Below, one piece after another: positions 34,454 through 44,071 of a stretch of 64,000 nt of DNA. The notes beneath the pieces were generated by a model. That model worked only from the letters and a program-made list of their open reading frames with translations. It ran no database searches and was not told the DNA's origin. The stretch spans positions 110,578-174,577 of the forward strand of contig CAZSDK010000004.1 of the NCBI GenBank assembly GCA_964605655.1, written 5' to 3'. This DNA is from JAKLIX01 sp964605655. Lineage in GTDB: Bacteria > Bacteroidota > Bacteroidia > Bacteroidales > CAIXZF01. Position numbers and translations under genes: made by a program. Each line of letters opens with the position of its first letter. Within the stretch, counting starts at the first letter, position 1.

Positions 34454-34954
34454 TTATTGCTGGGTTGCTGAAGGCAAAAGCATGGTCTCTATTACCTTCA
34501 CATATTCTTCCTTGGGCAGAGCACCTACCGACATCTGGGGCTGACCCGCCTGAGGAACAAACAAGACAGCCGGAATGCTCTGGATGTTGAAGGCACCGGC
34601 AAGCTCCTGCTCCATGTCGGTATTCACTTTGTAAATATGAATCTTCCCTTTGTACTCCTTGGCAAGCTCTTCCATAATCGGGGCCACCATCTTACAGGGC
34701 TTGCACCAATCGGCATAAAAATCGATGATCGCCGGCTGATCACCCTTGTATTTCCATTGCTGGTTGTTTTCATAATCAAAAACATTTTTAAGAAAATCAG
34801 CCTTGCTGAGCTGTATTACTTTACCTTCGGTTGGAGTTGATGGCTCATTGCTTTTGGAATCAGTGGTTTCAGTGTTTCCACCATTATTACAACTCATTAA
34901 TAAAGAAGCCGTTAATACAATGGAAAGGAAAGGGAAGAATCTCGTTTTATTCAT
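34454..34954 (-). CDS. Thioredoxin-like lipoprotein
   Basis: A 166-residue exported thioredoxin. MNKTRFFPFLSIVLTASLLMSC gives lipidated Cys22, then a Thr/Ser/Glu-rich linker to about residue 45 and a thioredoxin domain with WCKPC (Cys84, Cys87) and QSIPAVLF. The middle Gly of WCGPC is Lys, which would shift the redox potential. From residue 54 it is closely similar to the downstream cytoplasmic thioredoxin, including the NVFDYENNQQWKYKG stretch. Likely a membrane-anchored periplasmic thiol reductase, perhaps for cytochrome or secreted-protein cysteines; the partner is unknown. Confidence 0.92.
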   Translation of the reverse strand: MNKTRFFPFLSIVLTASLLMSCNNGGNTETTDSKSNEPSTPTEGKVIQLSKADFLKNVFDYENNQQWKYKGDQPAIIDFYADWCKPCKMVAPIMEELAKEYKGKIHIYKVNTDMEQELAGAFNIQSIPAVLFVPQAGQPQMSVGALPKEEYVKVIETMLLPSATQQ

Positions 34955-34986
34955 TTTATTATGGGAATTGAAGTTAATTTCTGCTG

Positions 34987-34994
34987 CAAAGATA
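34987..34994 (-). promoter_or_regulatory. -7 promoter element for the thioredoxin pair
   Basis: Minus-strand TATCTTTG fits TAnnTTTG and ends 32 bases before the ATG at 34954. Confidence 0.58.
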
Positions 34995-35038
34995 CAATGA
35001 TTATTTCAATTAAATCGCTTTAATATCACTTTTTGTTT

Positions 35039-35046
35039 TAATTTTG
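35039..35046 (+). promoter_or_regulatory. -7 promoter element for the zinc-ribbon gene
   Basis: TAATTTTG fits TAnnTTTG and ends 45 bases before the ATG at 35092. This places the start at 35092, because an earlier in-frame start at 35044 would lie inside the promoter. Confidence 0.58.
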
Positions 35047-35091
35047 CAAAAAAAATCAGAATCGGATTCATCATTAAAGAGGATAATATAT

Positions 35092-35523
35092 ATGGAGCAA
35101 GTGAACTGGGTACCTCTGGACGGCTTATTTCATAGGATTGAAAGGGAAGACTTCAACATGCTGGTGCCTGATGATGAGACTGCTTTCCGTCTGATAGCAG
35201 AAGAAAAATGGAGAGAAGGGTTTGTATGCCGCCACTGTGGCAATGAAAACTATTGCGCGGGAAAGGCCCCATACTCAAGGAGGTGTACCCGCTGCAAAAA
35301 GCTGGAGTCGGCCACCTCGCATACGGTTTTTCATCATTGTAAACTACCCATGAAGGAAGCGATGCGCATCGCCTATATGGTCTGCCATGCTCCGGAAGTG
35401 TCCAGCTATGAGATATCCCGTACCATCGATATCAGGCAGATGACCTGCTGGAAGTTCAAGAAAAAGATCCTGGAATGTCTGGAACAGAAGCAGGTTACCG
35501 AAGCACCACTTTCTTCACGCTGA
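35092..35523 (+). CDS. Solitary zinc-ribbon protein resembling an IS1595-type transposase N-terminus
   Basis: A 143-residue protein. It has a zinc ribbon with Cys46-x2-Cys49 (CRHC) and Cys65-x2-Cys68 (CTRC), then HTVFHHCKLPMKEAMRIAYMVCHAPEVSSYEISRTIDIRQMTCWKFKKKI. The order zinc ribbon, then the TxF..CKLP segment and a helix-turn-helix-like ISRTIDIRQMTCWKF, is that of IS1595/ISXO2 transposase N-termini. The DDE nuclease domain is absent, and no inverted repeats or remnant follow: the reading frame ends inside the 3' end of the neighbouring peptidase gene (29-base overlap, convergent). Its own promoter suggests a domesticated DNA-binding protein and not a decaying fragment. Confidence 0.75.
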   Translation: MEQVNWVPLDGLFHRIEREDFNMLVPDDETAFRLIAEEKWREGFVCRHCGNENYCAGKAPYSRRCTRCKKLESATSHTVFHHCKLPMKEAMRIAYMVCHAPEVSSYEISRTIDIRQMTCWKFKKKILECLEQKQVTEAPLSSR

Positions 35524-37624
35524 CCCCTTTACTGTCGGTAAACCGAATCCAGTAAGTCCCGGATGGGAAGGCCCCCAAGTCGGTCAGGGTCATGACCTTG
35601 TCTTTATTTCCCTCCAAATTTCCCTTGCAGAGTTCCTGACCCAGGACATTAATGATCTCCCATTGAATGGCTTCTGCCGCATTGGAACCAAAATTCACTG
35701 TCACGGGCCCGTAGGTCGGGTTGGGAAATACGGTCAGGGCTTGTACCGGATTCTCATTTAAACCGAGGTTGGTGACGGTATAGTCGGCCGTCCAGCCCTG
35801 GTCCGTCACCGATCCGTTGGTCTTAAAGACAAGGTACATGGCACCTGAATTGGCAGTCAGGACAGGCGGAAGTTGGTTCCCCCAGTATGTTCCCAGCAAC
35901 TCCTGGGTGTTCAGATCATACACCTCCACAAAATCAACCAAAGGTTCGGTGTTGAAACTGGTAAAGGTAAGGGTAAGACCGGTGGAGAAGGGAGGGTCTA
36001 AAGTCCAGGAGCACAGGGTGTTATTTGTATAGTTTTTTATCCCGCTACCGTCGGAGATGGTCCCGGTGGGGGCGGTGATCGTATGGTTGTCGCAATAGTC
36101 GGGAAGGTTGGAATTATAAGTGAGGAACCATCCCGGGGCTTCCACCAGACTGTTGCTGGTGAAGGTGATCAATACCTTATTGGATGTGGAAGTGAGGGTC
36201 GGAGGAAGGGATGCCCCTGAATAGGAGCCCAGCAAGGGAGAAGCGGTGGTGGGTCCATCATAGATGTTGAGGAAATCCTGTCCGCTTTCGGTGTTGAACT
36301 TATTGAATGTGAGGGTGATAGAACTTACGGAATCCTGGGGGGCCGTCTGGGGGTCGAGGAGCCAGCTGCAGTTGGCGTCATGTCCGTAAGGAAGGATAGG
36401 CCCGCTGCCATCTTCGAGGGTACCCTGCTGAAAATGGACCACCTGGTTGCCCTGGCAATAGTTGGGCCAGGTGTATTGGGTCGTATCAGGGTAGATATTG
36501 ATGATCAGTTCCTGTACGAGGTTGAAGTTGCTTCCCCCGGGGTTAAGGGCATTCAGGTAGAAATACCCGTTGAACTGTCCGCTCCATCCCCAGTTGAAAT
36601 GACAATAATCGGGAGTCTGGTATCCGTCACAAACAAAGGCATGACCACTGATATATTGATAATCGGACCAGCCAGCGTAGTAGAGAACCTGTCCGCGATC
36701 GAGCTGGGCCACGATCAGGCTGTCCCAGTCCAGGTTGGTGGTGTCGCGCCACACATACTGGCAGGTGGGAAGATACTTGAAATAGGTTCTCAGGCTGTAG
36801 GCAGCCTTATGGTTCCACATTCCTGAACCGTAAGGTCCGTAGGCCATATCCACCGAGATCCCTGCATGGGAGATCAGTTTGGCAACGCCGTTATTATATG
36901 ACTGCAAGGTGTTTTTCATGTTGTTCCAGTCGTAGGTAGTGTTGCCAAAATTGGCGCTCAGCGTACCATAGGTGGAGTCCAGGTAGGTATAGGAGCCGGT
37001 CCCCTGTTCGGGCCAGCGGTAATAGTACATGATCTGCCCCATGGCCGTGGCCACGCATCCGGTCACCGCATGACCGTCGGGGCCCAGGGGATCGGCCGGA
37101 CACTGGGTGTTGTAATATTTTCCCTGGTCCCAGTTGGAGATCAGCAGGGGCTGAACGCTTTTTCCACCTTTCAGGGGCTTCAGAGCCGACGGTTCAGGAC
37201 TGAGAAGCCTTTTCCATTCTTTCTGTGTGGATTCAGTGGCAGTCAGCTGCATTTCAATAGCCTCCATGATGGCTTTCTGGTACTGGCCCATCCAGGCTTC
37301 GAAGCCGGCCGGCTTTTGGCCTGGGGAATAACTTCCCTCGAATGAATATCCCAACACCGGCATAACGGCATCATTGGCCGAAACAATGACAAAGCCATCC
37401 GGCATCATCGATACTCCATAATATAATATTATGCCTTCCCGGGATTCATCAAAAACCTCAGCAACCCTGACCGATGACCAGGCCATGTCCTTATACTGGG
37501 AAGCACGTTCCCAATAGAAGTTCCTGGCAACCTGTAGGGCATCCTGCCTGGATACCTTGGCAGCCTGAAGGATACACGGAATTGTTAAGATGATGATTGT
37601 TAATAGGATAGATGTTTTTCTCAT
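35495..37624 (-). CDS. C10 (streptopain) peptidase 1, with CUB domains and T9SS tag
   Basis: A 709-residue secreted cysteine peptidase. Start at 37624 (MRKTSILLTIIILTIPCILQA) is chosen for its signal peptide. Propeptide-like Spi_C10 region about 24-160 (VLGYSFEGSYSPGQ), catalytic domain about 161-400 with Cys190 in TGCVATAM and His328 in SGHAFVCDGY, followed by NWGWSG. Two CUB-like domains follow (GSGPILPYGHDANCSW and DGSGIKNYTNNTLCSW), and then a T9SS type A tag (VFPNPTYGPVTVNF, ending VSVKKVVLR). Streptopains cut host or environmental proteins; CUB modules may bind protein or glycan. It is the first of four paralogues here. Confidence 0.92.
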   Translation of the reverse strand: MRKTSILLTIIILTIPCILQAAKVSRQDALQVARNFYWERASQYKDMAWSSVRVAEVFDESREGIILYYGVSMMPDGFVIVSANDAVMPVLGYSFEGSYSPGQKPAGFEAWMGQYQKAIMEAIEMQLTATESTQKEWKRLLSPEPSALKPLKGGKSVQPLLISNWDQGKYYNTQCPADPLGPDGHAVTGCVATAMGQIMYYYRWPEQGTGSYTYLDSTYGTLSANFGNTTYDWNNMKNTLQSYNNGVAKLISHAGISVDMAYGPYGSGMWNHKAAYSLRTYFKYLPTCQYVWRDTTNLDWDSLIVAQLDRGQVLYYAGWSDYQYISGHAFVCDGYQTPDYCHFNWGWSGQFNGYFYLNALNPGGSNFNLVQELIINIYPDTTQYTWPNYCQGNQVVHFQQGTLEDGSGPILPYGHDANCSWLLDPQTAPQDSVSSITLTFNKFNTESGQDFLNIYDGPTTASPLLGSYSGASLPPTLTSTSNKVLITFTSNSLVEAPGWFLTYNSNLPDYCDNHTITAPTGTISDGSGIKNYTNNTLCSWTLDPPFSTGLTLTFTSFNTEPLVDFVEVYDLNTQELLGTYWGNQLPPVLTANSGAMYLVFKTNGSVTDQGWTADYTVTNLGLNENPVQALTVFPNPTYGPVTVNFGSNAAEAIQWEIINVLGQELCKGNLEGNKDKVMTLTDLGAFPSGTYWIRFTDSKGVSVKKVVLR

Positions 37625-37750
37625 ATTGCAAAGATTGAAGCTGTAGGTTGTAAAATTAAGGAAAATGATGAATCCCGGATATTCCATGAAAAAAGGAAAA
37701 AATCGATTCTCATCAGATATTATATTATTTTTATTGCATCAATGTAAAAT

Positions 37751-39658
37751 ATGCGATTCATGAAAAGAATTTTACTTATCATCTCCGTGCTGTTCAGCCT
37801 GGCTGTGCCCACGCGTGCTTCCCACTTCATGGGAGGTGAAATCTATTGGGTGTGCCTGCCCAATGGTTATTACCAGTTTCATATGAGGGTGTACCAGGAA
37901 TGTGCGGGGATTCTCTATTCGACAACTCAGGTACAGTTACAGACTAATGTTCCAGGCTTGTCAACAATTACTTTGTATTTCATTGATACAGTGGATATAT
38001 CGCCTGTATGTGCGGCAGATCCTTCCTTCCCACACGTAAATTGTGAATCTACCACTGTCTCCAACTCAGGAGGTGTCAGGGAATGGATATATCAAAGTGA
38101 TCCTGTCCAACTGCCGAATTCGGTCCCACCGGTTAACGGATGGTATTTTGCATTTGACGGTTGTTGTAGGAATCCTTGCTCGAATATTATTGGGACATCA
38201 TCAATGAATTGGTTCCTGAGAGCCATCATGTATCCATACAATGGCATGACGGTTGATACCTGCTATGACAATTCCCCAGTGTTTGCCGAACGTCCCGCTA
38301 TGATCAGCACATGCGATTTCCCGCAGTCATACAACCACAACGGTTATGACATTGACGGGGACTCACTCACTTTTGAATGGGCCCAACCTTGGACTGACAA
38401 CAACACGCCGATTCCTGCCGGTAGTTACCAAAATGGATATACCTGGGACTCTCCGCTGCCGGGAACCGACCAGTGTCCTTTGAACATTCCTGCCGTCATT
38501 GATCCCAATACCGGGGAAATAAGTTTTCTTTCATTCACCACTGGTGCCTTTGTCACCAGTACCAAATGTTCTGCATACAGGAACGGTATCCACATCTCTG
38601 ATGTATATCGTGAGATCCAGATCGTTTTGATGTTTGCAAATGGTGAAAGTCCTCCGGATGTGACACCTGCCTTTCCTTTAAACACTGATCAGTGGGTGGA
38701 TACCGTGTACCCGGGAACCCTGGTGAATTGTACATTATTAGCAACAGACACGGGATATCAATTGAATGGCATTGATCCCCAGGTCGTTTCTTTTACAGCC
38801 AGCGGCGCTCAATTCGGCGACAATTTTACCAGCGACAGCACCGGCTGTCTCGAACCTCCCTGTGCAACCCTGAGCGTACCACCTCCCAATCCTGGGGCCT
38901 TCCTGAGTGGCACTACCTTTTCCTGGCAGACGACTTGCGACCACCTTTCGTTTGGTTACGGGAATAATGATGATTATGTGGATTATTACTTTGTCTTCCG
39001 CTTCACCGACGACTATTGCCCAGTCCCCGCATTCTCGGTCAAAACTATAAAAGTCGTGGTCCAGGATCCCCTGATCCAGGCACCGGTCCTGGATAGCTTT
39101 GATATAAACCAGGCCAACGGAAACGTGACCCTGTTTTGGGAAACAGTTCAGGACCCGTTTGGCTCCTTCGACAGATACAATATATATTTTAAGGGAAATC
39201 TGATGGACCCGTACACTTTGATTGACAGCATCCCGAATATTTCTCAGGCTACATACACGCATACCTCTGTGAATGCCAATAACCAGTATGTCTTTTATGT
39301 ACTGGAAACCCAGTCGGGCTGCCCGGGACGACTGAAATTGTCGGCTCCGTCGAATGAAATGACGAACTATGTGACCGGTTTGGGTGCCGGTAATTCTGTG
39401 GATGATCTTCTCAAATGCTCCTTCAACCCGTCTGACCACCAGATGTATATCCAGATGAATGCACTGGAAGACTCCAAGGTGCAGATTGAGGTGTTTAATA
39501 TATTGGGGATGAAGATTGTATCCCACAATACTTCATTAAATCAGGGCTTCAACAAGTTTACTGTACCGATACCTGCAAACGTCAATGGAATTTATACCTA
39601 CCGTATTTCCACAACCTTTGGATCATGGAAGGGCAAGCTGTCAATATTGAATCGCTGA
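37751..39658 (+). CDS. SprB-like secreted protein with T9SS tag
   Basis: A 635-residue exported protein. Signal peptide (MKRILLIISVLFSLAVPTRA) followed by SHFMGGEIYWVCLPNGYYQFHMRVYQEC, the N-terminal domain typical of large Bacteroidota surface proteins of the SprB/gliding-associated type. A beta-rich middle contains paired Cys and DIDGDSLTFEW. A fibronectin-III-like domain appears near residues 440-540, with APVLDSFDINQANGNVTLFW and QYVFYVLETQSG. The last ~85 residues look like a T9SS type A domain (VQIEVFNILGMKIV, then NGIYTYRIST). It is shorter than true SprB adhesins. It is the only plus-strand gene in the C10 peptidase cluster and converges on peptidase 2 with 9 bases between stops. Confidence 0.8.
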   Translation: MRFMKRILLIISVLFSLAVPTRASHFMGGEIYWVCLPNGYYQFHMRVYQECAGILYSTTQVQLQTNVPGLSTITLYFIDTVDISPVCAADPSFPHVNCESTTVSNSGGVREWIYQSDPVQLPNSVPPVNGWYFAFDGCCRNPCSNIIGTSSMNWFLRAIMYPYNGMTVDTCYDNSPVFAERPAMISTCDFPQSYNHNGYDIDGDSLTFEWAQPWTDNNTPIPAGSYQNGYTWDSPLPGTDQCPLNIPAVIDPNTGEISFLSFTTGAFVTSTKCSAYRNGIHISDVYREIQIVLMFANGESPPDVTPAFPLNTDQWVDTVYPGTLVNCTLLATDTGYQLNGIDPQVVSFTASGAQFGDNFTSDSTGCLEPPCATLSVPPPNPGAFLSGTTFSWQTTCDHLSFGYGNNDDYVDYYFVFRFTDDYCPVPAFSVKTIKVVVQDPLIQAPVLDSFDINQANGNVTLFWETVQDPFGSFDRYNIYFKGNLMDPYTLIDSIPNISQATYTHTSVNANNQYVFYVLETQSGCPGRLKLSAPSNEMTNYVTGLGAGNSVDDLLKCSFNPSDHQMYIQMNALEDSKVQIEVFNILGMKIVSHNTSLNQGFNKFTVPIPANVNGIYTYRISTTFGSWKGKLSILNR

Positions 39659-39667
39659 CTACAATAA

Positions 39668-41788
39668 TTATTCGACGACGACTTTGGTGGTTTCTGTCGA
39701 AGAATCGCTCTCAAATCTGAGGAAATAGGTACCCCGGCTCAGCGCTGAAATATCCAGGGTCTGGATCTGATGTCCCTGTCGAACTTCAAGGTCCTTCACC
39801 ATGACGGCCCTTCCGGTGAGGTCCATCATCTGTAACACCGCATGGCCTGCAGAACCTGATGAAAAATCAAGGGTAAGGGTTTGGGAGGCAGGCACCGGGT
39901 ACACCTGGAAGCCCTGCAGCGTCTCATTCTCTTCCATACCCACCGGCATGGAGGTATAATTGGCCGACCATCCGTCAAGGCTGGTGTTGCTGTTGGTGAA
40001 GAAAATCAGGAACATGGCTCCGGTGTTGGATATCTGTGCCGGAGGCAGCTGGTTGCCGGAGAAACGGCCTAGCAGGTTCCCGTTAGCAGTCATGGTATCA
40101 TAGGTATACACCTCCACAAAGTCGTAAACCGATTCGGTCTGGAAGGCAGTAAAAGTCAGGGTTACTTTCTGGACTGCGTGGGGTTTGATCAGGAACTGGC
40201 AGAGTGACTTGTTGTTATAATGTTTTCCGCCGCTTCCGTCGGTGATGGTCCCCGAGGCAGCAGTGTAAGTGTCGAGATCATGACAATATTTGGGATAGTT
40301 GGCAACATAAGTAAGCAGCCAGCCTTTTCCCTGGGTGGCACCGTTGCTGGTAAAGCGTACGAGGACCTTATTGGTGGAGGAGGTCACCACAGGGGGGATG
40401 TTATTCCCTGAGTAAGTTCCCAGCATGGGTGAGCTGGTGGAAGGTCCGTCATACAGGGTCAAAAAATCCTGGTTCAACTCTGTATCCATGCGGTTGATTT
40501 TGATGGAGATACTGGTGATGGAATCATCCGGTCCGACAACGGGTGCAAGCAGTACCATACAGTCGGTATTGGGCTGATAATCGTTGGGACCGCTCCCATC
40601 CTCAAGAGTACCTGCCAAACCTGCGACAGTCCTGGATCCTGAACAGTAGGAGGGGTAGTTTCCGGTCGGATACATGTCCACGATGGCTCCCTGCCCGTAG
40701 GTGAAATCGTTACCGCCGGGATTGAGGTTGGTCAGGAAGAAGTACCCATTGTATGAGCCGCTCCAACCCCAGTTGAAATGAAAATAATCATTGTCCTGGT
40801 AACCGTCGACATTGAAAGCATGTCCACCACTTCCGAATCCATGGTAATACATAGGCATCTTGTTGTCGAGCTGATCTTTGAGAAGAGCGGCCCAGGCAGC
40901 ATCCGAATAGTTGTCTTTTTCTTCAACCCTGGTCTGGGGAGAATACTTGAAGTAATTGATCAGGGCATCGGCAGCATCCCAGCTGTAGGCACCGGAGCCA
41001 CTTGGAGAGTAGCCCATGTCAACGGCCACTCCGCAATGGTAGATCAGTGTGGCGACAGCAAGATTCGAGGTCTGGATTGAGAGTAACATTTCATCCCACT
41101 TATAGGTAGTGTTGCCGAAATTGGCAGACAGATACCCGTAATTGGAGTTGAACCCGTGCTGGCCAACACCGGTGGCAGGGAAACGGTAGTAAAACATGAC
41201 CTGTGCCATGGCGGTGGCCACACAGCCTGCCCATACCCTTCCTCCGGGACCGGCTGCGTCCTGGGGACAAAGTTCGTTATAAAGCGTACCTTGGTTCCAG
41301 GTGCTGGAAAGCAGGGGATCTATCGATTTGCTTCCCTTGAGGGAACGAAGCACCCCCGGGTCGGTTGATGAAAGCCGGTCCCAGTCGCTGCGGATGGCAG
41401 CAGTGGCTTCTGATTGTCTTTCAGCATGATACCTGACCTGGTCCCCCACATTTTTCATCCAGTCTTTCAACTGAACAGGCTGTTCTTCCGTACCAAAATA
41501 ACCCTCAAAAGAATAGCCGATTACAGGTACAATATTATCCTCCCCCGATACAAGTACGAATCCTTTTGGGACCATATTGAATACATAATAGATGACCTGG
41601 TTGTTATCCAGGACAGTACTGCTGTTCAATATTCCTATCTTCTCATAGGGAACAGCCTGGTCATGGCTGAGCCTCTCATAATAGAAGTTTTTGGCTACCT
41701 GTGTGGCCTGTTCAGGGGTCACTGACTTTCCAAATACGGAAGAGATAACCAAAAGGAGGAGGAGTGTACCAGGGATTCTTTTGAACAT
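39668..41788 (-). CDS. C10 (streptopain) peptidase 2, with CUB domains and T9SS tag
   Basis: A 706-residue paralogue of peptidase 1 with the same order: signal peptide (MFKRIPGTLLLLLVISSVFG), propeptide-like region (YSFEGYFGTEEQP), catalytic domain with Cys189 in AGCVATAM and His323 in GGHAFNVDGY plus NWGWSG, two CUB-like domains (DGSGPNDYQPNTDCMVLL; DGSGGKHYNNKSLCQFL) and a T9SS tag (VYPVPASQTLTLDF, then SRGTYFLRF). Start at 41788 is chosen over 41848 because it gives a clean signal peptide. The first CUB domain has MVLL where the others have SWLL. Confidence 0.92.
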   Translation of the reverse strand: MFKRIPGTLLLLLVISSVFGKSVTPEQATQVAKNFYYERLSHDQAVPYEKIGILNSSTVLDNNQVIYYVFNMVPKGFVLVSGEDNIVPVIGYSFEGYFGTEEQPVQLKDWMKNVGDQVRYHAERQSEATAAIRSDWDRLSSTDPGVLRSLKGSKSIDPLLSSTWNQGTLYNELCPQDAAGPGGRVWAGCVATAMAQVMFYYRFPATGVGQHGFNSNYGYLSANFGNTTYKWDEMLLSIQTSNLAVATLIYHCGVAVDMGYSPSGSGAYSWDAADALINYFKYSPQTRVEEKDNYSDAAWAALLKDQLDNKMPMYYHGFGSGGHAFNVDGYQDNDYFHFNWGWSGSYNGYFFLTNLNPGGNDFTYGQGAIVDMYPTGNYPSYCSGSRTVAGLAGTLEDGSGPNDYQPNTDCMVLLAPVVGPDDSITSISIKINRMDTELNQDFLTLYDGPSTSSPMLGTYSGNNIPPVVTSSTNKVLVRFTSNGATQGKGWLLTYVANYPKYCHDLDTYTAASGTITDGSGGKHYNNKSLCQFLIKPHAVQKVTLTFTAFQTESVYDFVEVYTYDTMTANGNLLGRFSGNQLPPAQISNTGAMFLIFFTNSNTSLDGWSANYTSMPVGMEENETLQGFQVYPVPASQTLTLDFSSGSAGHAVLQMMDLTGRAVMVKDLEVRQGHQIQTLDISALSRGTYFLRFESDSSTETTKVVVE

Positions 41789-41824
41789 GTGGAGGGTTTT
41801 TATGGGTTTTGGGTTAAAAACATG

Positions 41825-41832
41825 CAAAAATA
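41825..41832 (-). promoter_or_regulatory. -7 promoter element for C10 peptidase 2
   Basis: Minus-strand TATTTTTG fits TAnnTTTG and ends 36 bases before the start codon at 41788. A TTTG lies 13 bases further upstream, closer than the usual 17-23. Confidence 0.5.
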
Positions 41833-41896
41833 CTATAAACCTTGACAAAGAGCAGAACTGTTGATTCTGGTTGATAAATATTAAAAAACATTCATT

Positions 41897-44008
41897 TTAC
41901 TCCAGTATCAGCTTGTGGGTTACCAGGTCCTGATCACCCTGTATTCTTAAAATATATATGCCGGATGGCAAACTGCTCAGGTCAATTTTCCTCTGAATCT
42001 CTCCTGCCTGGAAGGTCTCCGTTTCGTGATATACTGTTTTTCCGTCTGTCGAGATGATAATCAGGTTCAATATCTGTGAACGGTCGTTGTTGAAGTTGAG
42101 GGTAAAGGTGCCGCTGGTGGGATTGGGGAAACAACTGAGGTTCGACAGGTGGTTGATCTCATTGAGCCCTACACCGAAGGAAGAATAGTCGGCCGTCCAG
42201 CCTTGCCTGTTCACGCTGCCGTTGGTCTTGAATTCGATATACATTCCTCCCGTATGGGTGGTTACGGTCGGAGGAAGGTTACTTCCGGAATAGGTCGCCA
42301 GGAGTTCTTCGGTAGTCAGGTCGTAGATTCTCAAATAATCGTTCACGGGTTCCAGGTCGAAACTGGTGAAGTTCAGGGTCACTGCACCCACTCCGGGAGG
42401 CTGGATGATCCAGGTGCAGATGGTATTGGACTGGTAGTTGTAACTGCCGCTTCCGTCGGTGATGGTGCCTGTGAGGGTGGTAAGCATTTTGCTGGAACAA
42501 TAAGTGGGAAGCGTGGAGGAATACGTCAGGTAAAAGCCGTCGGCCTGGTTGGAACCGTCCGTTTCAAAGGTGATCAGCATCTTGTTGCCATTGTAATTGA
42601 GGTTGGAAGGAAGGGTGCTCCCTGAATAGGTTGCCAGAAGGGTGTCGCTGGTGGTGGTGCCTCCGTAGACTCTTACAAGATCGTTACCTGCTTCCGTATT
42701 AAAACGGTGAAAAGTCAGTTTGATCGATTTGATGGAATCAAGGGGTGCGATGAGCCAGGAACAGTTGCTGTTGGCACTGTAATCATCGGTGTGGCTCCCG
42801 TCTTCTATGGTTCCTGAGGTGGAATTACTGATGGTCTTCATGCCACTGCAGCCGTATGGGTAAGTTCCACCGGGGTAAATACCCACCACGGCACCATGAC
42901 CGCTGTTAAAGTCACCGGCCCCCGCAGGGTTCAGGTTGTCGAGGGTGAAATAACCGTTGGAACCGCCGCTCCATCCCCAGTTCATGTGAAAATAGTCGGT
43001 GCCCTGGTACCCGTCGGTGACCCAGCAATGTCCGTCTCCTCCGTTGGAAGGATGTCCGCTGTACATACAGGGTCTCTTCTGATCGATATTGGTATGGAAC
43101 AGGTCCTTCCATGCCTGGTTGGAATACGACATCCTCTGCACAAACTGGGTGCTGCTGCCGTAACCAAAATGCTGTTTCAAGGCCAGGGAAGCATCCTGCG
43201 TATTGGCTCCGGAACCATCAGGACCATAATTCATGTTGATGGCTACTCCTGCATGGTAAGAGATCAGTGCGACCGTATGGTTGCAGGCAGAGAGCTGGTT
43301 CATGGCACCTTCCCATTCATAGGTGGTATTTCCATAATTGACGGTCATCGTTCCGTAGGTAGGATGGGTATAGGTATGTGTTCCCGTTCCCTGTAAGGGG
43401 TAGCGGTAGTACATCATCACCTGTGCCATGGCAGTGGCGACGCACCCGACATAAACATGACCGGCATCACCACCCGCATCGACCGGACAATATTCATTGT
43501 AGTATTTTCCCTGGTCCCAATTACAGGGTAAAAATGGAGAAACATCTTTTCCTTTGAACTTCTGAAGGCCCTGGAAACTTCCGCTCAGACGGCTCCATTC
43601 CGATTCAATGGCGGCGGTAGCCTCTGTTGCGTGGGAATAATGGAACTCAATCTCGTCCTCATAGTGCTGCATCCAGTAACGGAGCTGTCCCGGCTGATTT
43701 TCCATCGAAAACGAACCTTCAAATGAATATCCGATCACTGGGGTCAGTACATCATTACCGCTCACGATCACATATCCTCCCTGCTCGAAATTGACCACGT
43801 AGTACAGTATCTCATGATTTCTGGTAACGGGATTGATGCTGCTGATGACCAGGTTGTCATAACTCCTGTTGTATGAGCCGGGAATTCTCTCATACAGGAA
43901 ATTCCGGGCCACGGCAGAAGCTTTTTTGTTCCCGGTGGGGCCTGCAAAAGAGCAGTAACTTGAAAGGATAAGGACCAATGAAATGAGAATACTGTAGCGT
44001 TGCTTCAT
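41897..44008 (-). CDS. C10 (streptopain) peptidase 3, with CUB domains and T9SS tag
   Basis: A 703-residue paralogue. Signal peptide MKQRYSILISLVLILSSYCS, propeptide-like region (YSFEGSFSMENQP), catalytic Cys189 in VGCVATAM, His327 in DGHCWVTDGY, then NWGWSGGSNGYF. Two CUB-like domains (DGSHTDDYSANSNCSW; DGSGSYNYQSNTICTW) and a T9SS tag (CFPNPTSGTFTLNF, then LPSGIYILRIQG). All key residues are present. A 108-base gap separates it from peptidase 2 and it has its own -7 element, so the peptidases need not be co-transcribed. Confidence 0.92.
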   Translation of the reverse strand: MKQRYSILISLVLILSSYCSFAGPTGNKKASAVARNFLYERIPGSYNRSYDNLVISSINPVTRNHEILYYVVNFEQGGYVIVSGNDVLTPVIGYSFEGSFSMENQPGQLRYWMQHYEDEIEFHYSHATEATAAIESEWSRLSGSFQGLQKFKGKDVSPFLPCNWDQGKYYNEYCPVDAGGDAGHVYVGCVATAMAQVMMYYRYPLQGTGTHTYTHPTYGTMTVNYGNTTYEWEGAMNQLSACNHTVALISYHAGVAINMNYGPDGSGANTQDASLALKQHFGYGSSTQFVQRMSYSNQAWKDLFHTNIDQKRPCMYSGHPSNGGDGHCWVTDGYQGTDYFHMNWGWSGGSNGYFTLDNLNPAGAGDFNSGHGAVVGIYPGGTYPYGCSGMKTISNSTSGTIEDGSHTDDYSANSNCSWLIAPLDSIKSIKLTFHRFNTEAGNDLVRVYGGTTTSDTLLATYSGSTLPSNLNYNGNKMLITFETDGSNQADGFYLTYSSTLPTYCSSKMLTTLTGTITDGSGSYNYQSNTICTWIIQPPGVGAVTLNFTSFDLEPVNDYLRIYDLTTEELLATYSGSNLPPTVTTHTGGMYIEFKTNGSVNRQGWTADYSSFGVGLNEINHLSNLSCFPNPTSGTFTLNFNNDRSQILNLIIISTDGKTVYHETETFQAGEIQRKIDLSSLPSGIYILRIQGDQDLVTHKLILE

Positions 44009-44071
44009 ATTTACTTTTTAATATTATATTATTGATAATGAATATTTTATCGTTGGAAATGAACCGGAAAA

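Noticed and set aside
33676..34590. A long plus-strand open frame across the gap and repeats
   Set aside because: It reads through 100 N, heptamer repeats and the antisense of two thioredoxins (CPLPTAHCPL pattern); not a protein.
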